NCBI GenBank assembly: GCA_937983315.1
Contig: CALKAH010000118.1
Coordinates: forward strand, 1-12,970
Direction: 5' to 3'
DNA from: an uncultured Acholeplasmataceae bacterium
GTDB lineage: Bacteria > Bacillota_I > Bacilli_A > Acholeplasmatales > Acholeplasmataceae
DNA length: 12,970 nt
Shown here: positions 5,629 through 12,970 of the stretch, piece after piece
How positions within the stretch are numbered: the first letter of the stretch is position 1
Layout of the letters: every line of letters begins with the position of its first letter
Made by a program: the position numbers and the translations under genes
The notes under the pieces: model-generated
Database searches by the model: none
What the model was told of the DNA's origin: nothing
Seen by the model: the letters and a program-made list of their open reading frames with translations, nothing else

Positions 5629-6273
5629 ATGAAATTGAACTTAAAAGTATACCGTCAACTCAATAATGAACCTTTTTTAACTCAGGAAATTGACGGGAAA
5701 ATGATTGAATTCCACTACATGAACGACACACCTTTTCTCTTTCAATATGCGAGTCGTGGACGTTTTGCGATTTGGACATCCGATGGACAAAACTATCGAG
5801 TCTTAATCGAAAAGAAATACTATGAAGCACTACAACCTTTCTATGAAGCTGAAGTCAATAAGATTTGGTTGAATTTTCTTGAAAATGTCAGCAGTGTTAG
5901 CCGTAAAATCAACATGTATTTTATTATACCTACACTCTTTTTATATGTTATCATCGCCGGACTAGCGACCTTCTTATTCAAGGATTATACCCTTCAGATT
6001 CTTTTAGGTATGATTGTACTTGTCGTGATATCAAACATGATTCAAGGACGTATCGTTAATAAGAAAGTAAGAGATGAAAACTTGCGTGCACAAGATTTAA
6101 TTCGTGCGCACATGGGAAACGAAAACTTTGAAGCACTCATCAAAGCACAAGAAGATCACTATCATGACTACTTCAAATTTCAAGAAGAAGCATCTCAAGA
6201 AATGGTAGAACCCAATCAAGAACAGATTGAAGTGAAAGAGGACAAGAAAGATGATTCAAACACAAGCAATTAA
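5629..6273 (+). CDS. Unknown two-helix membrane protein upstream of transketolase
   Basis: A 214-residue protein I do not recognise. Residues 1-92 are a soluble, aromatic-rich part, two membrane helices lie at about 96-117 and 121-140, and an acidic, glutamine-rich tail (about 180-214) ends with KKDDSNTSN. With a short loop between the helices, both soluble parts are likely on the same side, probably the cytoplasm. GGAGG at 5615-5619 gives a firm start. The last 23 bases overlap tkt in another frame, so the two are translationally coupled. Nothing ties it chemically to transketolase. It stands where dnaX follows tadA and the SRP RNA in Bacillus. Confidence 0.85.
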   Translation: MKLNLKVYRQLNNEPFLTQEIDGKMIEFHYMNDTPFLFQYASRGRFAIWTSDGQNYRVLIEKKYYEALQPFYEAEVNKIWLNFLENVSSVSRKINMYFIIPTLFLYVIIAGLATFLFKDYTLQILLGMIVLVVISNMIQGRIVNKKVRDENLRAQDLIRAHMGNENFEALIKAQEDHYHDYFKFQEEASQEMVEPNQEQIEVKEDKKDDSNTSN

Positions 6274-8206
6274 TGCGATTCGCATCTTAGGTGTCGATGC
6301 CATTAATCAAGCCAACAGTGGACACCCAGGTATTGTACTTGGGGCAGCACCGATGGCATATCAACTCTTTACCGAACACCTCAATGTCAACGTTAAAGAT
6401 ACGTCATGGATCAATCGTGATCGTTTTGTTCTATCTGCTGGACATGGGTCAATGTTGCTTTATGCTCTCAACCATTTGATTGGCTACAAAATCAGCATGG
6501 AAGATTTAAAACATTTCCGTCAAATTGGTAATACACCAGGACATCCTGAGTATGGTCATACCGAAGGTGTTGAAACAACGAGCGGTCCACTTGGACAAGG
6601 TATTTCTAACGCTGTAGGTATGGCGATTGCAGAAACACATCTTGCTGCGCGCTTTAATAAAGATAACTTCCCCCTGATTGACCACTATACCTATGTTTTA
6701 TGTGGAGATGGTGATTTACAGGAAGGTGTCGCCATGGAAGCGATGAGTTTAGCGGGTCATTTAGGACTTGGGAAATTGATTGTACTGTTCGATTCGAATG
6801 ACATTCAACTGGATGGAAAAGTTTCTTTAGCTTATAGCGAAAATCATCAAATGAAATTTGAAGCGATGGGTTGGCATTACCAACGCGTCAATGATGGTCA
6901 AGATTTATCATTGATCAATCGTGCAATTAATAAAGCAAAGAAGACGGTTAATCAACCATCCATCATTGAAGTAAAAACAATCATCGGTTTTGGAACGTCT
7001 GTTCAAGGAACCAGTAAAGTTCATGGAGCACCAGTTGGACTTGAGGAAGCACAAAAACTACGTGATAATTTAGGTTGGAGTGAACCACCTTTTTCAATCC
7101 CACAAGACATTTATGATCATTATCGTAAGAAAGTCACACTGAGGGGTCAACGTGTTTACCGTCGCTGGCAAGAACTTCTCAACCAATACCAAACGACCTA
7201 TCCCAATGAATTCAAATTATTTGAATCATTTATCAAACAAGATATTCACATCAAGCAAGAGGATTTCCAAACCGAACTTCAAGGTGCTAAGGAGGCAACA
7301 CGAAATGTTAGTGGAAAAATTCTTGCGAAATTATCATCGATGTATCCCAATCTTATTGGCGGTTCTGCAGATTTAACTGCATCAACCAAAGCCAAAGGTG
7401 CAGATGGGCATTTCGATAAAAACCATCGTTTGGCACGAAACATTAATTTTGGTGTTCGTGAACACGCGATGGGAGCAATTGTGAATGGTATGGTATTACA
7501 CGGCGGTCTTAAAGTCTTTGGAGGAGCATTCTTCGTGTTTAGCGATTATATGAAACCTTCACTTCGTTTAGCTGCTATTATGCAAATTCCTTCCATTTTT
7601 GTCTTCTCACATGATACGATTGCTGTGGGAGAAGATGGTCCAACTCACCAACCGATTGAACAGCTTGCTGGATTACGTGCAATACCCAATCTCAACATCA
7701 TCCGTCCAGCTGATGCAACTGAAACATTTGCAGCATGGAAGTTAGCGATGGAATCCAAAACAACACCAACCGCGATTATTTTAACGCGTCAAAATGTAAC
7801 GAATTACTCAACGACTCGCGTTGAAGGCGTTGCACGGGGTGCTTATGTTGTATCTTATGAATCATCTCGTTTAGACGGTATCTTGCTCGCTAGTGGGTCA
7901 GAAGTTGATCTTGCGATGCAAACACAAACACTTCTCAAAGAAAAAGGCATCGATGTCCGTGTTGTCAGCATGCCTTCACACTTCTTATTTGAACAACAAA
8001 CCCAAAAATATCAAAAAGAAGTATTGCCTAAGCGTGCAAAAATCATCGCTGTTGAGATGGGATCACGTTTATCATGGTATAAATATACAAAACTTATCTA
8101 TGGACTTGATCAATTTGGTGTCAGTGCACCACTTGAACAAGCTCTAGAACATTTTGGATTCACAAAGGAAAAATTGGCTGAATTTGTCATCAAAAAACTC
8201 GCATAA
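6251..8206 (+). CDS. tkt: Transketolase
   Basis: A 651-residue thiamine diphosphate enzyme of the pentose phosphate pathway that moves two-carbon units between sugar phosphates. The order is the standard one: an N-terminal TPP domain starting AIRILGVDAINQANSGHPG, the cofactor motif GDGDLQEG from residue 152, the pyrimidine-binding domain with NFGVREHAMG and EDGPTHQPIEQLAGLRAIPN, then the C-terminal domain with LASGSEV. Length is about that of the family. AAAGAGG at 6236-6242 supports ATG 6251 inside the preceding gene. mnmG begins 15 bases after the stop, which puts this metabolic gene at the head of an origin-type operon. Confidence 0.97.
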   Translation: MIQTQAINAIRILGVDAINQANSGHPGIVLGAAPMAYQLFTEHLNVNVKDTSWINRDRFVLSAGHGSMLLYALNHLIGYKISMEDLKHFRQIGNTPGHPEYGHTEGVETTSGPLGQGISNAVGMAIAETHLAARFNKDNFPLIDHYTYVLCGDGDLQEGVAMEAMSLAGHLGLGKLIVLFDSNDIQLDGKVSLAYSENHQMKFEAMGWHYQRVNDGQDLSLINRAINKAKKTVNQPSIIEVKTIIGFGTSVQGTSKVHGAPVGLEEAQKLRDNLGWSEPPFSIPQDIYDHYRKKVTLRGQRVYRRWQELLNQYQTTYPNEFKLFESFIKQDIHIKQEDFQTELQGAKEATRNVSGKILAKLSSMYPNLIGGSADLTASTKAKGADGHFDKNHRLARNINFGVREHAMGAIVNGMVLHGGLKVFGGAFFVFSDYMKPSLRLAAIMQIPSIFVFSHDTIAVGEDGPTHQPIEQLAGLRAIPNLNIIRPADATETFAAWKLAMESKTTPTAIILTRQNVTNYSTTRVEGVARGAYVVSYESSRLDGILLASGSEVDLAMQTQTLLKEKGIDVRVVSMPSHFLFEQQTQKYQKEVLPKRAKIIAVEMGSRLSWYKYTKLIYGLDQFGVSAPLEQALEHFGFTKEKLAEFVIKKLA

Positions 8207-8221
8207 AAGAAGTGATACAAC

Positions 8222-10084
8222 ATGTATGATGGTATTGTCGTTGGTGGAGGGCATGCAGGCATTGAAGCCGCTCTAGCGATGGCTCGTATGAATAAAAAAA
8301 CAGCATTAGTGACCGGCAACCTGAACAAGGTTGCTTCTTTGCCTTGTAATCCATCTATCGGTGGCCCAGCGAAAGGTATTGTTGTCAGAGAAATTGATGC
8401 TCTTGGAGGCCAAATGGCTAAAAGTGCGGATGAAGGACAAATCCAAATGAAGATGCTCAATGCATCAAAAGGACCAGCTGTTCGTGCACTTCGTGCTCAA
8501 ATTGATAAATTAAAATACCCTAAAATAATGTTGCGCGTTCTAAAAGAGACACCTAACCTCGATCTTATTGAAGCTCTTGTGGATCACTTAATTATCGAGG
8601 ATCAAACGGTTAAAGGGATCGTTCTTCAATCGGGAGAAAAGCTATATGGCCATACAGTCATCTTAACAACCGGAACCTATCTTGCAAGTAATATTTTGAT
8701 TGGTAAAGAAAAGACAACCAGTGGACCTTCTGGTGATCCAACAACGTTTGGCATCAGCAAGCAATTAAAAGAATTAGGTTTTCAAGTGATTCGTTTGAAG
8801 ACAGGCACACCACCACGCATTGCAAAAGATAGTATCGATTATTCAAAAATGATCCCTCAACCAGGAGATCCTATTAAGCATACATTTAGTCACGACAATC
8901 ATTATTATGATGAAAATCCCCATGAATATTGTTACCTTACACACACGTCTTTAGAAACTCACGGTATTATTAAACTCAATTTAGGAGAGTCCGCGATGTA
9001 TGGTGGAATGGTAGAAGGGGTGGGACCGCGTTACTGCCCATCGATTGAAGATAAGGTTGTTCGTTTCAGTGATAAGGAACGCCATCAGATCTTTATTGAA
9101 CCTGAAAGCCTAGAAATTGATGAGATGTATGTTCAAGGGTTTTCAACAAGTTTACCTAGACACATTCAAGAAAAAATGATTAGAACGATACCTGGACTAG
9201 AAAATGTTCGCATTATTCGTTATGCATACGCGATCGAATACGATGCCATTAATCCTGTTCAACTTTATCCTACGCTTGAAACCAAACGCATCAAAAATCT
9301 TTATTGTGCTGGTCAAATCAACGGAACAAGTGGATATGAGGAAGCTGCTGGGCAAGGACTCATGGCGGGTATTAATGCAGCATTAAAAATATCTAATCAA
9401 GAACCACTTGTTTTACAACGTCACGAAGCATACATCGGTGTATTAATTGATGACTTAGTAACAAAAGGCGTTTTGGATCCATACCGTCTTTTAACTTCTC
9501 GCGCTGAACATCGACTTCTGCTAAGAAATGATAATGCTGATTTAAGATTGCGAGAATATGGTTATCGCATAGGACTTGTAAATGAAGATACATACCAACA
9601 ATTCTTACTCAAAAAAGAACAATTCATGCAGCTTGTTCAACGTGCAGAATCAACACGCATTATGCCTAATGAAGTCAACAATCAATATCTTTTAAGTCGT
9701 CAATCAGCACCTATTTTTGAAGCTATTTCAGTTGCAGATTTATTAAAGCGACCCGAGATTGGCATTGAAGATCTTTGGCATTTTTTAGGCGATTCTTATC
9801 AGGAAGATATCCTTGAACAACTTGAAATCAAAGTGAAATATGAGGGATACATTCAAAAAGCACTTCGTGAAGCAGAAAAAATGCAACGTCTTGAACATAA
9901 GATCATCCCCAATACGATTGACTATTCAACAATCAAGAACATCTCATCTGAAGCACGCGAGAAACTGAATCGTGTACGACCACAAACAGTTGGTCAAGCA
10001 TCTCGTATCTCAGGTGTTAATCCAGCTGATATATCTGTTTTACTCGTCTTCCTTGAATCTGGAGTGATCAAACGTGAACTTTAA
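8222..10084 (+). CDS. mnmG: tRNA uridine-5-carboxymethylaminomethyl modification enzyme MnmG (GidA)
   Basis: A 620-residue FAD protein that works with MnmE to build the cmnm5U modification at wobble U34 of several tRNAs. The FAD-binding motif is GGGHAG (8-13) near the N-terminus. [11 protein letters not shown] starts at C42 and a second catalytic cysteine stands in [10 protein letters not shown]. The [13 protein letters not shown] segment and the C-terminal [21 protein letters not shown] are characteristic. The RBS is modest (GAAGTGAT). mnmE is not in the window; transketolase stands directly upstream. The gene overlaps rsmG by 11 bases. Confidence 0.98.
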   Translation: MYDGIVVGGGHAGIEAALAMARMNKKTALVTGNLNKVASLPCNPSIGGPAKGIVVREIDALGGQMAKSADEGQIQMKMLNASKGPAVRALRAQIDKLKYPKIMLRVLKETPNLDLIEALVDHLIIEDQTVKGIVLQSGEKLYGHTVILTTGTYLASNILIGKEKTTSGPSGDPTTFGISKQLKELGFQVIRLKTGTPPRIAKDSIDYSKMIPQPGDPIKHTFSHDNHYYDENPHEYCYLTHTSLETHGIIKLNLGESAMYGGMVEGVGPRYCPSIEDKVVRFSDKERHQIFIEPESLEIDEMYVQGFSTSLPRHIQEKMIRTIPGLENVRIIRYAYAIEYDAINPVQLYPTLETKRIKNLYCAGQINGTSGYEEAAGQGLMAGINAALKISNQEPLVLQRHEAYIGVLIDDLVTKGVLDPYRLLTSRAEHRLLLRNDNADLRLREYGYRIGLVNEDTYQQFLLKKEQFMQLVQRAESTRIMPNEVNNQYLLSRQSAPIFEAISVADLLKRPEIGIEDLWHFLGDSYQEDILEQLEIKVKYEGYIQKALREAEKMQRLEHKIIPNTIDYSTIKNISSEAREKLNRVRPQTVGQASRISGVNPADISVLLVFLESGVIKREL

Positions 10085-10772
10085 AATTGATGTTGAAAAT
10101 TTATTAGGACACACGATGACTGAGGAGCAATTACGTCTTTTTGACATCTATTACCAATTTCTTATTGAGTATAACGAAATCACTAATCTCACACGCATAA
10201 CTGAAAAACAAGAAGTCTATTATAAACATTTCTTTGACTCATTAACACTGACCAACAGTATCGATGTTAATCGTATTACCTCGATTTGCGATATGGGATC
10301 GGGTGCTGGTTTTCCAAGCCTACCACTGAAAATCATGTATCCTCACCTCGAGATTACCATCGTTGATTCACTTGGTAAACGCATCACGTTTCTCAATCTT
10401 TTAGTTGAAAAGTTACAACTTAACCATGTAACCCTTATACATGATCGCGTTGAAATGTATGCAACATCACATCAACAGCAATTTGATCTTGTTACAGCTC
10501 GCGCACTAGGTCACTTATCAATGATTGCAGAGATGGGATTACCTATGGTCAAAACAAACAGTTATTTTCTTGCTCCAAAGGGATTGAATGTTGAAGCTGA
10601 AATCAAAGAATCAGAACATGCAATCTCTGTTTTAGGGGGATCGATTACATCGATACAATCATTTGAATTACCGTTAAACTATGGTCATCGTACCAATATT
10701 TTGATTCAAAAAAAGAAACATATCAGTGGATATCCACGTTCATATGTACAAATGACCAAAAAACCGTTATAA
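10074..10772 (+). CDS. rsmG: 16S rRNA (guanine(527)-N7)-methyltransferase RsmG (GidB)
   Basis: A 232-residue SAM-dependent enzyme that methylates G527 of 16S rRNA. The SAM-binding motif is [13 protein letters not shown] (73-85), followed by the acidic residue D98 in TIVDSLGKR and then TARALGHLS. It starts with GTG 10074 inside mnmG, and GGAG at 10061-10064 is well placed. The C-terminus [13 protein letters not shown] matches the form I associate with Erysipelotrichia and Mollicutes more than with Bacillus. parA follows after 24 bases. Confidence 0.96.
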   Translation: MNFKIDVENLLGHTMTEEQLRLFDIYYQFLIEYNEITNLTRITEKQEVYYKHFFDSLTLTNSIDVNRITSICDMGSGAGFPSLPLKIMYPHLEITIVDSLGKRITFLNLLVEKLQLNHVTLIHDRVEMYATSHQQQFDLVTARALGHLSMIAEMGLPMVKTNSYFLAPKGLNVEAEIKESEHAISVLGGSITSIQSFELPLNYGHRTNILIQKKKHISGYPRSYVQMTKKPL

Positions 10773-10796
10773 AATAAAATAGAGAGAAGGTGAATC

Positions 10797-11582
10797 ATGG
10801 GCAAGATTATTGCAGTTTCAAATCAAAAGGGTGGCGTTGGTAAAACGACGACTAGCGTAAACCTATCAGCAGCTTTAGCCCAACATGACAAGCGTGTTCT
10901 ACTCGTTGATTTTGATCCACAGGCAAGTACAACAACAAGCCTCGGCATCAATCGAAGCATGCTTTATTCTTCTATCTATGATGTCCTTCTCGATCAAAAA
11001 GCTATTCAAGAAACAGTCATCCATTTGCCTGAAATTCAACTTGATGTCATACCTGCAACCATTGAACTTGCACATATTGAAGTTAGGCTTGATCATGAAG
11101 ATCGCGAATACATCCTTAGCCATAAACTCTCAGAAATTTCCGGTAATTATGATTTCATTATTATCGATTGTCCACCAAGTTTAGGCCTTTTAACGATCAG
11201 TGCTCTCTATGCATCAAATTCAGTTTTAATCCCTGTACAATGTCAATTTTTGGCGATTGATGGGTTGACACAATTGCTTAATACCATACGTATTGTTCAA
11301 AAAAAGATGAAGATTAATAACAAATCTCTCGAAATAGAAGGTGTCCTTTTGACGATGCTTGATAAGCGAACCAAAGCAGGATGGGAAATCGTTCACGAGA
11401 TCAAAGATTATTTTAAAGACGGTGTCTTTGATACGATCATCACAAGCAATGTAGCTGCTCAGGTTGCACCAACTTACGGACTCCCAGTTTTGACATTTGC
11501 CCCCAAATCACCAGCTGCCAAACTTTACAAAATGCTAGCAAAGGAGATTGTGACAAACAATGAGCGAAGAAAAGAAAGCTAG
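10797..11582 (+). CDS. parA: Chromosome partitioning ATPase ParA (Soj)
   Basis: A 261-residue Walker-type ATPase. Walker A is KGGVGKTT (11-18), the A' motif is VDFDPQ (37-42), and IIIDCPP with D125 is the Walker B region. ParA-ATP dimers bind DNA non-specifically and are stimulated by ParB to move or load the origin region. The nucleotide-binding core is normal. The C-terminal DNA-binding face is not: the usual PRNVRLSEAPSHG reads TSNVAAQVAPTYG (216-228), and the usual DPRSRGAEVY reads APKSPAAKLY (235-244), so the conserved arginines are missing. The RBS GAGAAGGTG precedes ATG 10797. It overlaps parB by 23 bases. Confidence 0.95.
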   Translation: MGKIIAVSNQKGGVGKTTTSVNLSAALAQHDKRVLLVDFDPQASTTTSLGINRSMLYSSIYDVLLDQKAIQETVIHLPEIQLDVIPATIELAHIEVRLDHEDREYILSHKLSEISGNYDFIIIDCPPSLGLLTISALYASNSVLIPVQCQFLAIDGLTQLLNTIRIVQKKMKINNKSLEIEGVLLTMLDKRTKAGWEIVHEIKDYFKDGVFDTIITSNVAAQVAPTYGLPVLTFAPKSPAAKLYKMLAKEIVTNNERRKES

Positions 11583-12387
11583 AACCTTTACTGATTTACT
11601 ACAAGAACACCATGTTGATGATGTCTTAGAAGGTGAAGTCATCGAAGATATTATGCTAGCTGACATTAAGCCAAATCCTTTTCAACCACGTCGTATCTTT
11701 GATGAAGATAAGATCAATGAACTTGCTCAGTCGATTAAAGAACATGGTGTCTTCCAACCTATCATTTTAAAAAGAGTAAAACACGGATACATTATTGTAT
11801 CTGGTGAAAGACGTTATCGCGCAGCACTCAAAGTTGGTTTAAAAACGATACCATCAATCATCAGACAATATGAAGAATCAAAAGTTGCTGAAATCGCATT
11901 AGCTGAAAATCTGCAACGTGAAAACTTGACGCCTATTGAAGAAGCAGAAGCATATAAAATCGTCATGAGAAGTCTTAATCTAACCCAATCTGAATTAGCA
12001 GAAAAAGTTGGAAAAAGCCGTTCTCATGTGACAAATACGCTGGGTCTTCTCAACCTCCCACAGGAAGTTCAACAACTACTACTGACTAACGCAATCAGCA
12101 TGGGTCATGCACGTGCTTTAAGTAAACTTGAAAATGATCAACAAATCATTACGCTTGCTCATCGTATTATTGATAAACAACTCAGTGTTCGGCAGATAGA
12201 AGAGTTAACACAAATCGAAGAAAAAACTAATAAAATCGAACGTAAGAAAAGTACGAAATACAGTATGGAAGAGAAAAAATTAACACAAACCTTAGGTCAT
12301 AAAGTCAAAATTGACGACAAAAAAATAGTGATCTATCTCAAAGAAAATTCACCCACCGAAATCATTGAAAGATTGATGAAAAAATGA
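11560..12387 (+). CDS. parB: Chromosome partitioning protein ParB (Spo0J family)
   Basis: A 275-residue CTP-dependent DNA clamp that loads at parS. The CTP-binding region is clear: NPFQPRRIF (39-47), GERRYRA (82-88) and ENLQRENLTPIEEA (116-129). The helix-turn-helix spans about 141-165 (LTQSELAEKVGKSRSHVTN), followed by SMGHARAL and a C-terminal dimer region. The HTH matches ParB and not Noc, which has GKGQST. The N-terminal KGLGKG-type motif that contacts ParA is absent; the protein begins MSEEKKARTFTDLLQEHHVD. No in-frame earlier start exists, since the in-frame TTG at 11548 is followed at once by TGA. AAGGAG (11541-11546) is 13 bases from the start, a little long. No parS site was found in the window. 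Confidence 0.95.
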   Translation: MSEEKKARTFTDLLQEHHVDDVLEGEVIEDIMLADIKPNPFQPRRIFDEDKINELAQSIKEHGVFQPIILKRVKHGYIIVSGERRYRAALKVGLKTIPSIIRQYEESKVAEIALAENLQRENLTPIEEAEAYKIVMRSLNLTQSELAEKVGKSRSHVTNTLGLLNLPQEVQQLLLTNAISMGHARALSKLENDQQIITLAHRIIDKQLSVRQIEELTQIEEKTNKIERKKSTKYSMEEKKLTQTLGHKVKIDDKKIVIYLKENSPTEIIERLMKK

Positions 12388-12569
12388 AATATAATGTAGG
12401 CGATCGTATCCTTACTAAAAAGAAACACGTATGTGGAAGCGATGTGTGGATTGTAGAACGTATGGGTGCTGAAGTTAGAATCAAATGCGAAAAATGTGGA
12501 AGAGAAGTCATGATGCTCAAGATGGAGCTTGATCGAAAGATTAAAGAAGTCTATCCATCAAACACATAA
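12384..12569 (+). CDS. DUF951 family small zinc-ribbon-like protein
   Basis: A 61-residue protein with the DUF951 pattern: VGDRILTKKKHVCGSDVW, then MGAEVRIKCEKCGREVM. Cysteines C17, C35 and C38 could bind zinc, and the fold is probably a small SH3-like or zinc-ribbon domain. Members are common beside parB and ychF in Bacillota, and the position here, overlapping parB by ATGA, fits. There is no independent RBS, so translation is coupled to parB. The function is unknown. Confidence 0.88.
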   Translation: MKYNVGDRILTKKKHVCGSDVWIVERMGAEVRIKCEKCGREVMMLKMELDRKIKEVYPSNT

Positions 12570-12578
12570 TTGGACAAA

Positions 12579-12595
12579 TTTAAATACTATTTAAA
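12579..12595. repeat. Perfect AT-only inverted repeat
   Basis: TTTAAATA (12579-12586) and TATTTAAA (12588-12595) are exact complements around a single C. It lies in the 3' untranslated region just before the operon terminator and overlaps its first three bases. It may be a protein-binding palindrome or only chance in AT-rich spacer. Confidence 0.5.
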
Positions 12596-12652
12596 GTTGA
12601 TATGATGCTTTAGGAAGGCTAACAACCGACATCAATCAACTTTTTGTTTTTA
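12593..12652 (+). terminator. Terminator of the tkt-mnmG-rsmG-parAB-DUF951 unit
   Basis: AAAGTTGA (12593-12600) pairs with TCAACTTT (12636-12643), and TGATG (12603-12607) pairs with CATCA (12630-12634) after a small internal loop. The 3' arm leads into TTGTTTTTATAT. The apical loop of about 22 bases (CTTTAGGAAGG...AACCGA) is larger than in a standard terminator and might hold further structure. The 97 bases from its end to the tRNA show no gene. Confidence 0.7.
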
Positions 12653-12700
12653 TATCAAAAATAGGAATGACCGAAAAAGAGAATTTTGTAATAAAAGTGG

Positions 12701-12729
12701 TTGCTTTTTTCTAAATGATACGATAGAAT
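12701..12729 (+). promoter_or_regulatory. Promoter for tRNA-Tyr
   Basis: TTGCTT (12701-12706), 17 bases, TAGAAT (12724-12729). The tRNA begins 20 bases after the -10. The -10 and its surroundings, GATAGAATATAAAAGC, nearly repeat those of the rRNA promoter further on. Confidence 0.75.
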
Positions 12730-12749
12730 ATAAAAGCAAGCCCAAAAAT

Positions 12750-12834
12750 GGAGGGGTAGCGAAGTGGCTAAACGCGGTAGACTGTAAATCTACTCCCTAC
12801 GGGTTCGGCAGTTCGAATCTGCCCCCCTCCACCA
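12750..12834 (+). tRNA. tRNA-Tyr (anticodon GTA)
   Basis: An 85-base tRNA with encoded CCA. The acceptor stem is GGAGGGG (12750-12756) with CCCCTCC (12824-12830), discriminator A 12831. The anticodon stem is GTAGA/TCTAC (12777-12781, 12789-12793) and the loop CTGTAAA puts anticodon GTA at 12784-12786. The long variable arm TCCC-TAC-GGG-TTC (12794-12806) makes it class II, as expected for bacterial tRNA-Tyr. The T arm is GGCAG-TTCGAAT-CTGCC (12807-12823). Confidence 0.98.
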
Positions 12835-12844
12835 CTTATAATAC

Positions 12845-12894
12845 GACCTTGTGGATAAGAGTTATAAAACTCCTCCAAAGATATTGACAAGGTC
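12845..12894. repeat. Inverted repeat spanning the -35 of the rRNA promoter, with a nested hairpin
   Basis: GACCTTGT (12845-12852) and ACAAGGTC (12887-12894) are perfect complements 34 bases apart. Between them lies GAGTT-ATAA-AACTC (12859-12872). The right arm shares bases with the TTGACA -35 box. In RNA it could fold as an end or processing signal for tRNA-Tyr read-through; in DNA it could be a binding site. No T-run follows, so it is a poor terminator. Confidence 0.5.
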
Positions 12895-12912
12895 ATTTTA
12901 TAATGATAGAAT
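12884..12912 (+). promoter_or_regulatory. Strong promoter, probably of an rRNA operon
   Basis: A perfect TTGACA (12884-12889), a 17-base spacer and TAGAAT (12907-12912). It stands 34 bases before a boxA-like leader, as rRNA promoters do in Bacillota. Confidence 0.85.
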
Positions 12913-12918
12913 TATAAA

Positions 12919-12970
12919 GCACGCCCGACGAGGGGAAGTGCGAGAAGGTCTTTGAAAACTGAATGATGAT
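12919..12970 (+). promoter_or_regulatory. rRNA leader with boxA antitermination element
   Basis: GGTCTTTGAAAACT (12947-12960) matches the boxA region found just 5' of 16S rRNA genes in Bacillota, where the Nus factors assemble for antitermination. Before it, GCAC (12919-12922) and GTGC (12938-12941) with inner CCC/GGG pairs form a small hairpin. The continuation GAATGATGAT reaches the window end, and 16S rRNA is expected soon after; none of the mature rRNA is visible here. Confidence 0.75.

Noticed and set aside
12835..12900. Terminator directly after tRNA-Tyr
   Set aside because: The nested hairpin has no adjacent T-run and overlaps the next promoter, so it is listed as a repeat instead.

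Overview
The window is a contiguous, all plus-strand piece of a low-GC bacterial chromosome. UGA is used only as a stop and Trp is encoded by UGG, so this is the standard bacterial code. Strong GGAGG-type ribosome binding sites, the gene set, an RsmG C-terminus ending in [13 protein letters not shown], a short SRP RNA directly behind tadA, and the mnmG-rsmG-parA-parB-DUF951 origin-type cluster followed by a tRNA and an rRNA promoter all point to Bacillota. Erysipelotrichia or a neighbouring lineage close to the Mollicutes is my best guess, by inference and not by any search.

Bases 1-1918 are the end of an rnf operon: the rnfG tail, rnfE, rnfA, a 69-residue membrane-anchored four-cysteine protein, and an rnfB that keeps only its membrane anchor and first Fe-S motif. 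The genes are packed with TAATG stop-start junctions and end in a small hairpin terminator. Bases 1976-4038 are a second tightly coupled set: a lipoprotein ApbE flavin transferase, a membrane-anchored NusG domain II protein and a Gx/heptaprenyl-diphosphate-synthase-component-I-like membrane protein. ApbE attaches FMN to RnfG and RnfD type subunits, so the two blocks are functionally linked. Rnf couples ferredoxin/NAD redox chemistry to ion transport.

Bases 4061-5560 hold a housekeeping set: the rpmE transcription unit (good promoter, leader hairpin, zinc-type L31 protein, terminator), then tdk overlapping tadA, then a short SRP RNA. The Tdk lacks most of the usual zinc ligands and the SRP RNA has a non-GNRA tip.

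Bases 5563-12650 look like one long unit: a promoter region with two inverted repeats, an unknown two-helix membrane protein overlapping transketolase, then mnmG, rsmG, parA, parB and DUF951, with gaps of at most 24 bases, closed by a terminator. MnmG modifies tRNA wobble uridines, RsmG methylates 16S rRNA, and ParA/ParB segregate the chromosome origin. Both ParA and ParB differ from their families at positions tied to DNA binding and ParA-ParB contact.

Bases 12701-12970 hold a promoter and tRNA-Tyr(GTA), then a second promoter of nearly the same design and a boxA-bearing leader of the kind found just before 16S rRNA. The window stops before the rRNA itself. The most interesting observations are the minimal RnfB next to an unrecognised four-cysteine membrane protein, the SRP RNA apical loop, the zinc-site loss in Tdk, and the divergent ParAB pair.
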